DNA of 64,000 nucleotides from C-114 sp963745405 (GTDB lineage: Bacteria; Chloroflexota; Limnocylindria; Limnocylindrales; CSP1-4): NCBI GenBank assembly GCA_963745405.1, contig CAVUWY010000002.1, positions 992,001 to 1,056,000 of the forward strand, given 5' to 3'. Positions 17,156-26,063 of this stretch are shown in pieces. The notes under the pieces are model-generated. The model did not search any database. It was not told the origin of the DNA and worked only from the letters and a program-made list of their open reading frames with translations. Positions within the stretch are counted from its first letter, which is position 1, and each line of letters starts with the position of its first letter. The position numbers were made by a program, and so were the translations under genes.

Positions 17156-18424
17156 TCAGGCCGAGCGCGCCTCCTCGAGACGACCCAGGAGGAACGCCCG
17201 CTCGGCGGCGTTGCCGCTCAGCGACGCCGCCCGGTCGTAGGCCGCCGCGGCCTCCTCGTGCCGGCCGAGGCGACGGAGCATGTCGGCCCGGGCGGCATGG
17301 AGCAGGTGGTAGTCGTCGAGGCTGCCGCCGGCGGCGATCTCGTCGATGAGGGCGAGGCCCGGTCGGGGGCCGCTGGCCATGGCGACGGCGACGGCCCGGT
17401 TCAGGTCGACGACCGGCGACGGGGCGAGCCGGGCGAGCTCGTCGTACAGGGCGACGATCTGGCGCCAGTCGGTCGCCTCCGGTGTCGCCGCCTCGTCGTG
17501 GACCGCGGCGATGGCCGCCTGGACCTGGTACGGCCCGACCCGCCGCATGCGAAGGGCCCGCTCGACGAGGGCCGACCCCTCGGCGATGCGATCCGCGTCC
17601 CAGCGACCGCGGTCCTGCTCGTCGAGGAGGACGAGCTGACCGGCCGGACCGACCCGCGCCGGCCGGCGGGCGTCGTGGAGGAGCATGAGGGCGAGCAGGC
17701 CGAGCGCCTCCGGCTCGTCGGGCATGAGGTCGACGAGGACACGGGCGAGCCGGATCGCCTCGCCCGAGAGCTCGATCCGGATCAGGGCGTCGCCGGTCGA
17801 TGCCTCGTAGCCCTCGTTGAACACGAGGTAGAGGACGCGGAGGACGGCGTCGAGCCGTTCGGGCAGGAGGTGGTCGGGCGGGACGCGGTAGGGGATGGCC
17901 GCGTCGCGGATCTTCCGCTTCGCCCGCACGAGCCGCTGGGCGAGCGTGACCTCGGGGACGAGGAAGGCCCTGGCGATCTCGGGGGTGGTGAGCCCGCCGA
18001 GCGTCCGCAGGGTGAGGGCGACCTGGGCCTCCATCGCGAGAGCCGGATGGCAGCAGGTGAAGATGAGGCGGAGTCGGTCGTCGACGACGGGACTCATCTC
18101 GTCCGACCCTCCTTCCTCCGCCACGAGGTCGGCCTCGATGGCTGCCTCGCGGGCGAGCAGGGTCCGCTTCTCCTCGAAGCGGCGCGCCCGTCGCAGCCGA
18201 TCGATCGCCCGGTTGCGGGCGGTGGTCGTGATCCAGGCGCCCGGGTTGTCGGGCACACCGTGGCTCGGCCAGCGCTCGAGGGCGACGACGAACGCCTCCT
18301 GGACCGCCTCCTCGGCGAGGTCGAAGTCGCCGAGGACGCGGATGAGCGTCGCGACCGCTCGGCCCGATTCCTCGCGGAACAGGCGGTCGACGACGGCGTG
18401 GGCGTCAGGCGGTGGCAGCGGCAG
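17156..18424 (-). CDS. ECF42-like RNA polymerase sigma factor with C-terminal extension
   Basis: Extracytoplasmic-function sigma factor of about 420 residues. Region 2 is VAGLIRVLGDF-like (TLIRVLGDFDLAEEAVQEAF, then WITTTARNRAIDRLRR). Region 4 is LTTPEIARAFLVPEVTLAQR. A long TPR-like C-terminal domain follows (YLVFNEGYEASTGD, RVGPYQVQAAIAAVHDEA, LNRAVAVAMASGPRPGL). That extension plus an adjacent YCII/DGPF protein marks the ECF42 type, which has no classical anti-sigma factor. Its conserved N-terminus (DAHAVVDRLFREESGR) begins at the partner gene stop, yet no ATG, GTG or TTG lies near it. CTG codons occur at 18422-18424 and 18416-18418. An ATG at 18598 would add 58 unrelated residues. Confidence 0.82.
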   Translation of the reverse strand: MPLPPPDAHAVVDRLFREESGRAVATLIRVLGDFDLAEEAVQEAFVVALERWPSHGVPDNPGAWITTTARNRAIDRLRRARRFEEKRTLLAREAAIEADLVAEEGGSDEMSPVVDDRLRLIFTCCHPALAMEAQVALTLRTLGGLTTPEIARAFLVPEVTLAQRLVRAKRKIRDAAIPYRVPPDHLLPERLDAVLRVLYLVFNEGYEASTGDALIRIELSGEAIRLARVLVDLMPDEPEALGLLALMLLHDARRPARVGPAGQLVLLDEQDRGRWDADRIAEGSALVERALRMRRVGPYQVQAAIAAVHDEAATPEATDWRQIVALYDELARLAPSPVVDLNRAVAVAMASGPRPGLALIDEIAAGGSLDDYHLLHAARADMLRRLGRHEEAAAAYDRAASLSGNAAERAFLLGRLEEARSA

Positions 18425-18791
18425 CCTCGGCCGGAGCGGGCGCGGCGAATTCGAAGATCGGGCGCACCTCGATGACGCCGAAGGCGGCACCGGGGATGCG
18501 AGAGGCGGCCTCGATCGCCTCGTCGAGCGACGGGCAGTCGACGAGGTAGTACCCGCCGAGCTGCTCCTTCGTCTCGGCGTACGGCCCATCCGTGGCAAGG
18601 GTCCTGCCGTCCCGGACGCGGACCGCGGTCGCGGTCGACGTCGGCTGGAGGGCGTCGCCGCCCTTGAAGTATCCCTTGGTGCTCAGCCACTCACCGTATT
18701 CGACGTAGGCCCGGCTCATCTCGGGCGCGCTCGGACCGTCGACCGGTGCCTGGGTCGATTCGGGGGTGTAGATAAGGAGCAGGTAGTGCAT
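18405..18791 (-). CDS. YCII-related (DGPF) domain protein, sigma-factor partner
   Basis: A 128-residue small cytoplasmic protein with the YCII fold: MHYLLLIYTPES at the start, YVEYGEWLSTKGYFKGGDAL, and the signature DGPYAETKEQLGGYYLVDCP. The tail is Ala/Pro-rich. Such proteins sit next to ECF42 sigma factors in many phyla and are thought to be their regulon members or modulators; the mechanism is unclear. AAGGAGG six bases before ATG 18791 is the best ribosome site in this region. Its stop overlaps the start zone of the sigma gene. Confidence 0.9.
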   Translation of the reverse strand: MHYLLLIYTPESTQAPVDGPSAPEMSRAYVEYGEWLSTKGYFKGGDALQPTSTATAVRVRDGRTLATDGPYAETKEQLGGYYLVDCPSLDEAIEAASRIPGAAFGVIEVRPIFEFAAPAPAEAAAATA

Positions 18792-18925
18792 CCGATGCCT
18801 CCTTGCGGTCTGCGGGACGACGACGCTGCCGCCCTCCACCGGGACGACGAACGGACGCTGCCCGAATCGACAGTCCCGCCCCGGTCGCACTGATCCTGTC
18901 CGGTCATCATAGGCCCGACCGGCGG

Positions 18926-18931
18926 TATCGT
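18926..18931 (+). promoter_or_regulatory. -10 box on the LigD-type polymerase start (leaderless)
   Basis: TATCGT lies 6 bases before ATG 18938, with no ribosome site in between. Transcription would start at or next to the A of the start codon. Confidence 0.5.
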
Positions 18932-18937
18932 TGGGCG

Positions 18938-20413
<1,476 letters not shown>

Positions 20414-20738
20414 CGGTCTCCCGATCGTGGTCCGATCGCGGTCCGATCGCGGCGCCCGGGCCGATCGCGGGCGCCGGGCTGGCTGTCCCGGTCTCGCGCC
20501 GATCCCGTGACACCTACCCGTGGAGCGGGCATAAGGCACGGATCGCCCCCAGATGCCGTTGGGGTCGAGCGTGGCATGGCACCCTTCGACATCCTTGCCC
20601 GGGCGAAACCCGCTCTACCACCCGCCCGGCGGGCAGGTGTCACCGTCGCGGGTGTCGGCGTCGGGTCCCGGTCCGGTCCAGGTCAGAGCAGAAGCGCCGG
20701 TCCGCGGCCGCCCGGGCCGGTTCCTCGCGCCCCCGACC
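20414..20738. other. intergenic region with short repeats and a hairpin
   Basis: Between two convergent genes (325 bases). CCGATCG(C/T)GG recurs about four times in 20420-20471 at 11-21 base spacing. GGCGCCCG (20451-20458) and CGGGCGCC (20468-20475) form an 8-bp stem that could end ligD transcription, though no T-tract follows. No credible gene is seen in the remainder. Confidence 0.4.
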
Positions 20739-21533
20739 TCAGACGGCCGGCGCCTTGCCCCGCCAGCGGATGGCGAGCACGACGAAGATGAAGATGTAGG
20801 CGACCACGTGACCACCGAAGAAGGCGAGCACGGGCAGGAGGTCCGTGTTCGTGTCGCTCGCGGCGCGGGTCGCGCCAGTCAGCGGAAGCAACGCAGCGAT
20901 GCCGAAGACCAGCGAGTAGATGATCCCGATCCAGCGGCCCCAGCCCTTGCCGGCGATCGCCCCGATGCCGCCGAGGATCTCCCAGAAGGCGAAGAAGATG
21001 AGGACGATGCCCAGGCCGGCCAAGACCGTGGCCGCCGCGTCCCCGCCCGCCAGACCGGCGTTATTGAGGGCGTCCTTCGCCATCTGACCGCCTGCGATGG
21101 CCAGGACTCCGATGACGCCCCAGAAGACGCCGATGAGGAGCAGCAGCAGGCCCGCGATCCGGGCCAGCACCGTCACCCGACCCCGGGGTGCCTGGACTGC
21201 GGGAGGCTGGACCCAGCCGGCGACCGGAGCGGCAGCCGCGGGCTGGACCCACGTCTGCTGCGGCGGGGCGGCGACAGGCGGCGGCGGTGCTGCGGCCGGT
21301 GGAGGTGCCGGGGCGGCAGCGGGCGGCGGTGCCGCGGCTGCGGCGGCCACGACCGGAGCGGCCGCAGCGGCGGCCACGACCGGAGCCGGCATGGCGGCCA
21401 CGGGCTCTGCAGCGACGGTCTCGGCCGCTGGGGCCGGCTCCGACGGTGCAGCAGCCATCGCTTCGGGCGCCGGTGCGGTGGGCTCCGTGGGCGGCTGAAG
21501 ACTCGGATCGGGCTGGGCCGGCTGGTCGGTCAC
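20739..21533 (-). CDS. hypothetical membrane protein with Pro/Ala-rich N-terminus
   Basis: About 264 residues. The first 130 are low-complexity Pro/Ala (repeated PVVAAAAAA and APPPAAAPAPPP), interrupted by QTWVQPAAAAPVAGWVQPP. Then come four hydrophobic segments: VLARIAGLLLLLIGVFWGVI, VLAGLGIVLIFFAFWEILGG, WGRWIGIIYSLVFGIAALLP and LAFFGGHVVAYIFIFVVLAI. GTG 21533 is preferred over ATG 21548 because GGAGGG lies 7 bases before the GTG and overlaps the other codon. No family recognised. The proline-rich part is probably extra-membrane and disordered. Confidence 0.7.
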   Translation of the reverse strand: MTDQPAQPDPSLQPPTEPTAPAPEAMAAAPSEPAPAAETVAAEPVAAMPAPVVAAAAAAPVVAAAAAAPPPAAAPAPPPAAAPPPPVAAPPQQTWVQPAAAAPVAGWVQPPAVQAPRGRVTVLARIAGLLLLLIGVFWGVIGVLAIAGGQMAKDALNNAGLAGGDAAATVLAGLGIVLIFFAFWEILGGIGAIAGKGWGRWIGIIYSLVFGIAALLPLTGATRAASDTNTDLLPVLAFFGGHVVAYIFIFVVLAIRWRGKAPAV

Positions 21534-21624
21534 GCTTGATCCCTCCATCACGAGCGCTGTCGGGCCGAGTGTAGACCCCTCGAACACGTCCGCGAGCACC
21601 GAACGGCGAGCGGGACCCCGTTCT

Positions 21625-22722
21625 CTACGGGCCGGCGCCGAAGATACGCGACAACTCGTAGGCCGGCGTCTCGGCGAGCTGGTCATAGCGGCATGACGCA
21701 GGGTCGCGATCGGGGCGCCATCGCTGGAACGTCGCCGCGTGGCGGAACCGGTCGCCCTGGAGGTGGTCGAAGGCGACCTCGCAGACGAGCTCCGGTCGGA
21801 GGGCCTCCCAGGACAGGTCCTTGCCCCGGTTCCAGCGACTCGTCGCCCCGGGCAGGCGTTGGCCGGAGGCCTCGGCGGCGGCCGCCCACTCGGCCCATTC
21901 GCCCCACGGATGGCCGTCCAGCGCATCCGCCCGGTAAGGCTCGAGGAAGCCGACCAGCTCGGCTCGCCGTTCCATCGTGAACGACGAGGTCACCCCGACG
22001 TGGTGGAGCCTGCCGTCTGCGTCGAACAACCCGAGGAGGAGCGAACCGACGAGCGTCCCCGGCCCGTTGACGTGCCAGCGGAAACCGGCGACGACGCAGT
22101 CGGCGGTCCGCTTGTGCTTGAGCTTGAGCATCGCCCGCTTGCCCGGCTGGTACGGTGCGTCGAGCCGTTTCGCGACGACGCCGTCCAGGCCGGCTCCCTC
22201 GAACCGATCGAACCAGTCGCCGGCAGTCGCCCGGTCGCGAGTCGCCGGCGTCAGGTGGATCGGCGCGGCGACGCCGGCCAGCGCCTGCTCGAGGCGGGCT
22301 CGTCGTTCGCCCTGGGGGACCGCCCGCAGGTCCTCGTCGCCGAGGGCGAGCAGGTCCCAGGCGACGAAGCTCGCCGGTGTCTCCGCGGCCAGGAGGGCGA
22401 CCCGCGACGCCGCGGGATGGATCCGCAGCAGAAGGGCCTCGAACTGGAGCCCCTCGGGTCCGGCGATGACGACCTCACCGTCGAGGACGCAGCGCTCGGG
22501 GAGGTTCGCCCGGAGCGGTGCGGCGAGCTCGGGGAAGTAGCGATCGAGTGGTTTGAGGTCGCGGCTCTGGGTGAACACCTCGTCGCCGTCGCGGAAGACC
22601 AGCGCCCGGAACCCGTCCCATTTCGGCTCGAACAACCAGCCGTCGCCGACCGGCAAGGCGTCGGCCGGCTTGGCGAGCATCGGCTCGACCGGCGGCTGGA
22701 ACGGCAGGCGCAGGTCGACCAC
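21625..22722 (-). CDS. ATP-dependent DNA ligase (LigD ligase-domain type)
   Basis: Seals nicks using ATP. A 365-residue two-domain ligase: the nucleotidyltransferase domain has the adenylated lysine in EPKWDGFRAL (Lys34), CVLDGEVVIAG, GLDGVVAKRLDAPYQPGKR and LKLKHKRTADCVV (motifs III to V). The C-terminal OB-fold has VGSLLLGLFDADGRLHHVG and CEVAFDHLQGDRFRHAATF. It matches LigC or the ligase part of LigD, and probably partners the separate polymerase gene. GTG 22722 is preceded by TATCCT 6 bases upstream and no ribosome site, consistent with a leaderless message. Confidence 0.92.
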   Translation of the reverse strand: MVDLRLPFQPPVEPMLAKPADALPVGDGWLFEPKWDGFRALVFRDGDEVFTQSRDLKPLDRYFPELAAPLRANLPERCVLDGEVVIAGPEGLQFEALLLRIHPAASRVALLAAETPASFVAWDLLALGDEDLRAVPQGERRARLEQALAGVAAPIHLTPATRDRATAGDWFDRFEGAGLDGVVAKRLDAPYQPGKRAMLKLKHKRTADCVVAGFRWHVNGPGTLVGSLLLGLFDADGRLHHVGVTSSFTMERRAELVGFLEPYRADALDGHPWGEWAEWAAAAEASGQRLPGATSRWNRGKDLSWEALRPELVCEVAFDHLQGDRFRHAATFQRWRPDRDPASCRYDQLAETPAYELSRIFGAGP

Positions 22723-22728
22723 GAGAGG

Positions 22729-22734
22729 AGGATA
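22729..22734 (-). promoter_or_regulatory. -10 box on the DNA ligase start (leaderless)
   Basis: On the minus strand TATCCT stands 6 bases before GTG 22722. The intervening bases are pyrimidine-rich, so a Shine-Dalgarno site is excluded. Confidence 0.5.
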
Positions 22735-22797
22735 CGCCGGGCCGCTGCCGACCCGGCGCGTGCGGCGGAAACGGGCGGCCGATCCCGGCCGCGACCG

Positions 22798-23472
22798 TCA
22801 GTCGGCCGGTGCGGCGTCCTCGGCGCCGGCCTCGCCGGCCGGGCTGGCTGCCTCGCCCTCGACGCCTTCCTCCTCGGCACCCTCGGTCGGCACCACCTCG
22901 GCGACCTCCTCGATGCGCGGCGGGAGAACGCGGGCGGCGACCTCGTCGAGGTCGGTGAGCAGGGTCACGTCGTCCGGGATGGCCATGTCGCGGACATGGA
23001 CGAGGGCGTCGAAGTCGACCAGGGCGTCGATCGGCAGCTCGATGAGCTCGGGGAGATGGTCCGGCAAAGCCTTGACCCGCAGATGATCGATGTGGCTCAG
23101 CGTTCCGCCGAGCTTGGCGACCGCCTCCGACTCACCGGTGATGACGATGCGGACGTCGACGGTCAGCTCTTCCGTCATCCGGACGAGGAACAGGTCGACA
23201 TGGAGCGGGCGGCGTCGGACCGGATCGATCTGGACGCCGTGGATGAGCGCCGGCTGGGCCTTCTTCCCGTCGACCGTCACGTCGATGAGGGTGGTCGCCC
23301 CGGCACGCCGCCGCAGGAGCTCGAACTCGTGGGTGTCGACCGACACCGACGTCGAACCCTCGCCCGGCCCGAACAGCACCGCCGGCAGCCGGCCCTCGCG
23401 GCGCATCCGGGCGACCTTCTTGCCGGTGACGTCGCGATGCGAAACGGCGAGGACGGGGCGGGCGGTGGACAT
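22798..23472 (-). CDS. rplY: 50S ribosomal protein L25 (CTC/TL5 form)
   Basis: 5S-rRNA-binding ribosomal protein of the long, general-stress CTC type (224 residues). The N-terminal L25 domain has GKKVARMRREGRLPAVLFGP and FELLRRRAGATTLIDVTVDG. The C-terminal beta domain has HVDLFLVRMTEELTVDVRIV and LPIDALVDFDALVHVRDM. A Glu/Ala/Gly tail of about 35 residues ends it, as in other CTC proteins. It is divergent from the response regulator. Confidence 0.93.
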   Translation of the reverse strand: MSTARPVLAVSHRDVTGKKVARMRREGRLPAVLFGPGEGSTSVSVDTHEFELLRRRAGATTLIDVTVDGKKAQPALIHGVQIDPVRRRPLHVDLFLVRMTEELTVDVRIVITGESEAVAKLGGTLSHIDHLRVKALPDHLPELIELPIDALVDFDALVHVRDMAIPDDVTLLTDLDEVAARVLPPRIEEVAEVVPTEGAEEEGVEGEAASPAGEAGAEDAAPAD

Positions 23473-23622
23473 CGGTCTCGGACCTCGTGATCGGACTTGG
23501 AGCGGGCGGCGACTCGGCAGCGAGGGCTTCGGCTCGCCGGGCGCCCGTGGGGTGGACACGGTACCACAAGCTCGGATGGCTGCCGCGCCGGCGCTGGATC
23601 GGGGCCTCCGGCCGACCCGGTG

Positions 23623-23628
23623 TAGCAT
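23623..23628 (+). promoter_or_regulatory. -10 box on the response regulator start (leaderless)
   Basis: TAGCAT stands 7 bases before ATG 23636 with CG-rich sequence between and no ribosome site. Confidence 0.5.
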
Positions 23629-23635
23629 CGCCGCC

Positions 23636-24334
23636 ATGTCCGCCACCATCCTCATCGTCGAGGACGAATTCGCCGTCGCCCGAGGCATCCAGTACGCCCT
23701 CCAGCAGGAGGGTTACCAGGTGGCCGTGGCCCGTTCGGGCGAGGAGGGCCTCGACCTGGCGGTCAACCAGGCTCCCGATCTCATCGTGCTCGACATCAGG
23801 CTGCCCGGCATCGATGGCTTCGAGGTCCTGCGCCGCCTCCGGGCCGCCGGGTCGAAGGCGCCCGTCCTCGTCCTGACCGCCCGCGACGACGAGGTCGACA
23901 AGGTGATCGGCCTCGAGCTCGGCGCCGACGACTACATCACGAAGCCATTCGGGTTGCGCGAGCTCAAGAGTCGCATCAAGGCGCTCCTCCGCCGCGCCTA
24001 CGGCGACCTGGCCGACGCCGCCGGCGGCCGCGTCCTGCGCCATCACGACCTCCTCATCGACCTCGAGCGCCGGCGGGTCCAGCGCGGCTCGCGGCGGATC
24101 GCCCTGACGCCGACCGAATTCGAGATCCTCCGCCATCTCGCGGCACGGCCGGGCCGGGTCTACACCCGCCCGCAGCTGCTCGAGCTGCTCCGCGACTACG
24201 AGGCCCTCGATCAGGACGAGAAGACCATCAACGTCCACATCAGCCACCTGCGCGAGAAGATCGAGGACGACCCGACGTCGCCGACGTTCGTCCTGACCGT
24301 TCGAGGAGTCGGCTACGCGTTCGCCGAGCGTTAA
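23636..24334 (+). CDS. OmpR-family response regulator
   Basis: A 232-residue DNA-binding response regulator. The receiver domain (1-115) has ILIVEDEFAVARGIQYALQQ, the phosphoacceptor Asp in LIVLDIRLPG (about residue 53), the switch Thr in LVLTARDDE and the Lys in DDYITKPFG. The C-terminal winged helix (about 135-232) has TPTEFEILRHLAARPGRVYT and INVHISHLREKIEDDP. It forms an operon with the histidine kinase and an HtrA protease, an arrangement like the mycobacterial MprAB-PepD envelope-stress unit. The kinase start zone touches this gene's stop. Confidence 0.92.
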   Translation: MSATILIVEDEFAVARGIQYALQQEGYQVAVARSGEEGLDLAVNQAPDLIVLDIRLPGIDGFEVLRRLRAAGSKAPVLVLTARDDEVDKVIGLELGADDYITKPFGLRELKSRIKALLRRAYGDLADAAGGRVLRHHDLLIDLERRRVQRGSRRIALTPTEFEILRHLAARPGRVYTRPQLLELLRDYEALDQDEKTINVHISHLREKIEDDPTSPTFVLTVRGVGYAFAER

Positions 24335-24434
24335 GCGCCTCCTGCGCCGCACCCGGCCCCGCTCGCTCCAGGCGCGCCTGACCCTCGCCACGGTCGGACT
24401 CGTCGCCCTGACCCTCGCCATCGTCGGCGTCGTC

Positions 24435-25988
24435 GTGGTCAACCGGATGGACGACTACTTCCTCGCCCAGACCCAGGTCGACCTGACGGCCCGCCGGACG
24501 GCCGTCGAACAGGTCGTCGTGAACGCCATCGAGAACGCCACCACGGACTCGCTCGTCGTCTCGCCCTCGGGTCAGCTCAACCCGGCCGTCGCGACCCGCC
24601 TGTCCACACCGGCCAACAAGCAGCTTCTCGCCGACGGCATCGCCCAGGCGAACCTGCACATCACGCTCGGCCAGGTCACCCGCGACAGCGCCGGGGACGA
24701 GACGCTCGTGCCGGCTTCGAACGGCCAGTTCGACATCGCCCGGGTGGCCCTGCCACGGGCCGGCCAGAACGAGGACGCCATCACGACGACCTCCTCGAAG
24801 CCGGTCGTCGTCGGCGAGGGCTCGCCCCGGGAGTACGCGCTCGAGGTGACGCTATCGGACCCGTATACGTTCCGGGCCAGTGCCGTCGCCAACGTCGTCG
24901 GACTGCTCCTCGTCGTCGGCGTGCTCGCGCTCGGCTTCGCGGTCATCATCGCCGCCTTCGTCGCCCAGCGCCTGACCGACCCGCTCCGCCGCCTGACCGA
25001 CGCGTCCCGGGCGATCGCCGAAGGCGACTACTCGAGCCGAGTCCCGGCCGACCTCGCCACGGCCGGCGCCGCCGAGATCGCCGAGCTCTCACGGCAGTTC
25101 AACGTCATGGCCGGCCGCCTCGGGGAGAGTGTCGACATCATCCGCCGCGACCGCGATCGCAGCCGCGACTTCCTGGCCGACGTGTCCCACGAGCTGCGCA
25201 CCCCGATCGCCGCGATGCGGACGTTCAACGAGCTGCTTCGCGAGGGAGCCGCCGACGACCCCGCCGCGCGGGCGGAGTTCCTCGAATCGAGCCGCCAGCA
25301 GCTCGAGCGCCTCGACTGGCTGGCCCAGAACCTGCTCGACCTGTCCAAGCTCGATTCCGGGCTCGTCCTGCTCGACCTGCGCTCGGACGACCTGCGCGCA
25401 TGCGTGGAATCGGCCGTCGAGCAGGCCCAGCCGAGCGCGCAGCGGCGCGGCGTCGCACTGACCGTCGAGCTGCCGGCCGAGCCGCTCCTCGTCTCCCACG
25501 ACGCGCAGCGGCTGGGCCAGGTCGTGACCAACCTCGTCGGCAACGCTCTGAAATTCACGCCGCGCGGCGGATCGGTCCACGTCCGGGTGTTCCGGCTCGG
25601 GAGCGGCGGGGCGATCGAGGTGGCCGACACCGGCGTGGGGATCGATCCCGCCGAACTGCCCCGGATCTTCGAGCGCTTCTATCGTGGCTCGCGGTCGAAC
25701 GAGGCCCGCGGCAGTGGAAGCGGGCTCGGTCTGGCCATCGTCAAGTCGATCGTCGATATGCACGGCGGCCGCGTCTCCGTCGAGAGTCTGGTCGGGCGAG
25801 GCACGACGTTCACGGTCACGGTGGCCGAGAGCTCCGCCCGGGCCGACGGGACGAAGGAACCGGGCGAGGCGCGCCGAACCATCCGTACCGACCGCCATCC
25901 CGGTCGCCACCCCGGTCCCCGGAGCGAGCCTCCCTGCGTCCGGAACGAAGGTGGCGGAATTCTTCACCGAGCCCGGGACCGAGCCTGA
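24435..25988 (+). CDS. sensor histidine kinase (HAMP-HisKA-HATPase)
   Basis: Membrane sensor kinase for the adjacent regulator. From GTG 24435: an extracytoplasmic domain of about 150 residues, a membrane segment (VVGLLLVVGVLALGFAVIIA), HAMP (QRLTDPLRRLTDASRAIAEG), HisKA with phospho-His in FLADVSHELRTPIAAMR (about residue 251), and HATPase with VTNLVGNALKFTPRG, VADTGVGIDPAELPRIFERF and GSGLGLAIVKSIVDMHGG. The natural N-terminus must be earlier. The same frame reads KRLLRRTRPRSLQARL and a first membrane segment from about 24330, directly at the regulator stop. No ATG, GTG or TTG exists there, so the start is unresolved. Confidence 0.88.
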   Translation: MVNRMDDYFLAQTQVDLTARRTAVEQVVVNAIENATTDSLVVSPSGQLNPAVATRLSTPANKQLLADGIAQANLHITLGQVTRDSAGDETLVPASNGQFDIARVALPRAGQNEDAITTTSSKPVVVGEGSPREYALEVTLSDPYTFRASAVANVVGLLLVVGVLALGFAVIIAAFVAQRLTDPLRRLTDASRAIAEGDYSSRVPADLATAGAAEIAELSRQFNVMAGRLGESVDIIRRDRDRSRDFLADVSHELRTPIAAMRTFNELLREGAADDPAARAEFLESSRQQLERLDWLAQNLLDLSKLDSGLVLLDLRSDDLRACVESAVEQAQPSAQRRGVALTVELPAEPLLVSHDAQRLGQVVTNLVGNALKFTPRGGSVHVRVFRLGSGGAIEVADTGVGIDPAELPRIFERFYRGSRSNEARGSGSGLGLAIVKSIVDMHGGRVSVESLVGRGTTFTVTVAESSARADGTKEPGEARRTIRTDRHPGRHPGPRSEPPCVRNEGGGILHRARDRA

Positions 25989-26063
25989 ACGTCCCACGAT
26001 CAAGCTGAGAATGATCCGGCGGACGATCCGTCGTCCTGCCGACTCACGCGAGGCCCCGTTCCC

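Noticed and set aside
20414..20738. Small gene between the polymerase and the membrane protein genes
   Set aside because: Open frames there have no ribosome site or -10 box at a start and are Arg/Pro-rich, as expected by chance at this GC content.
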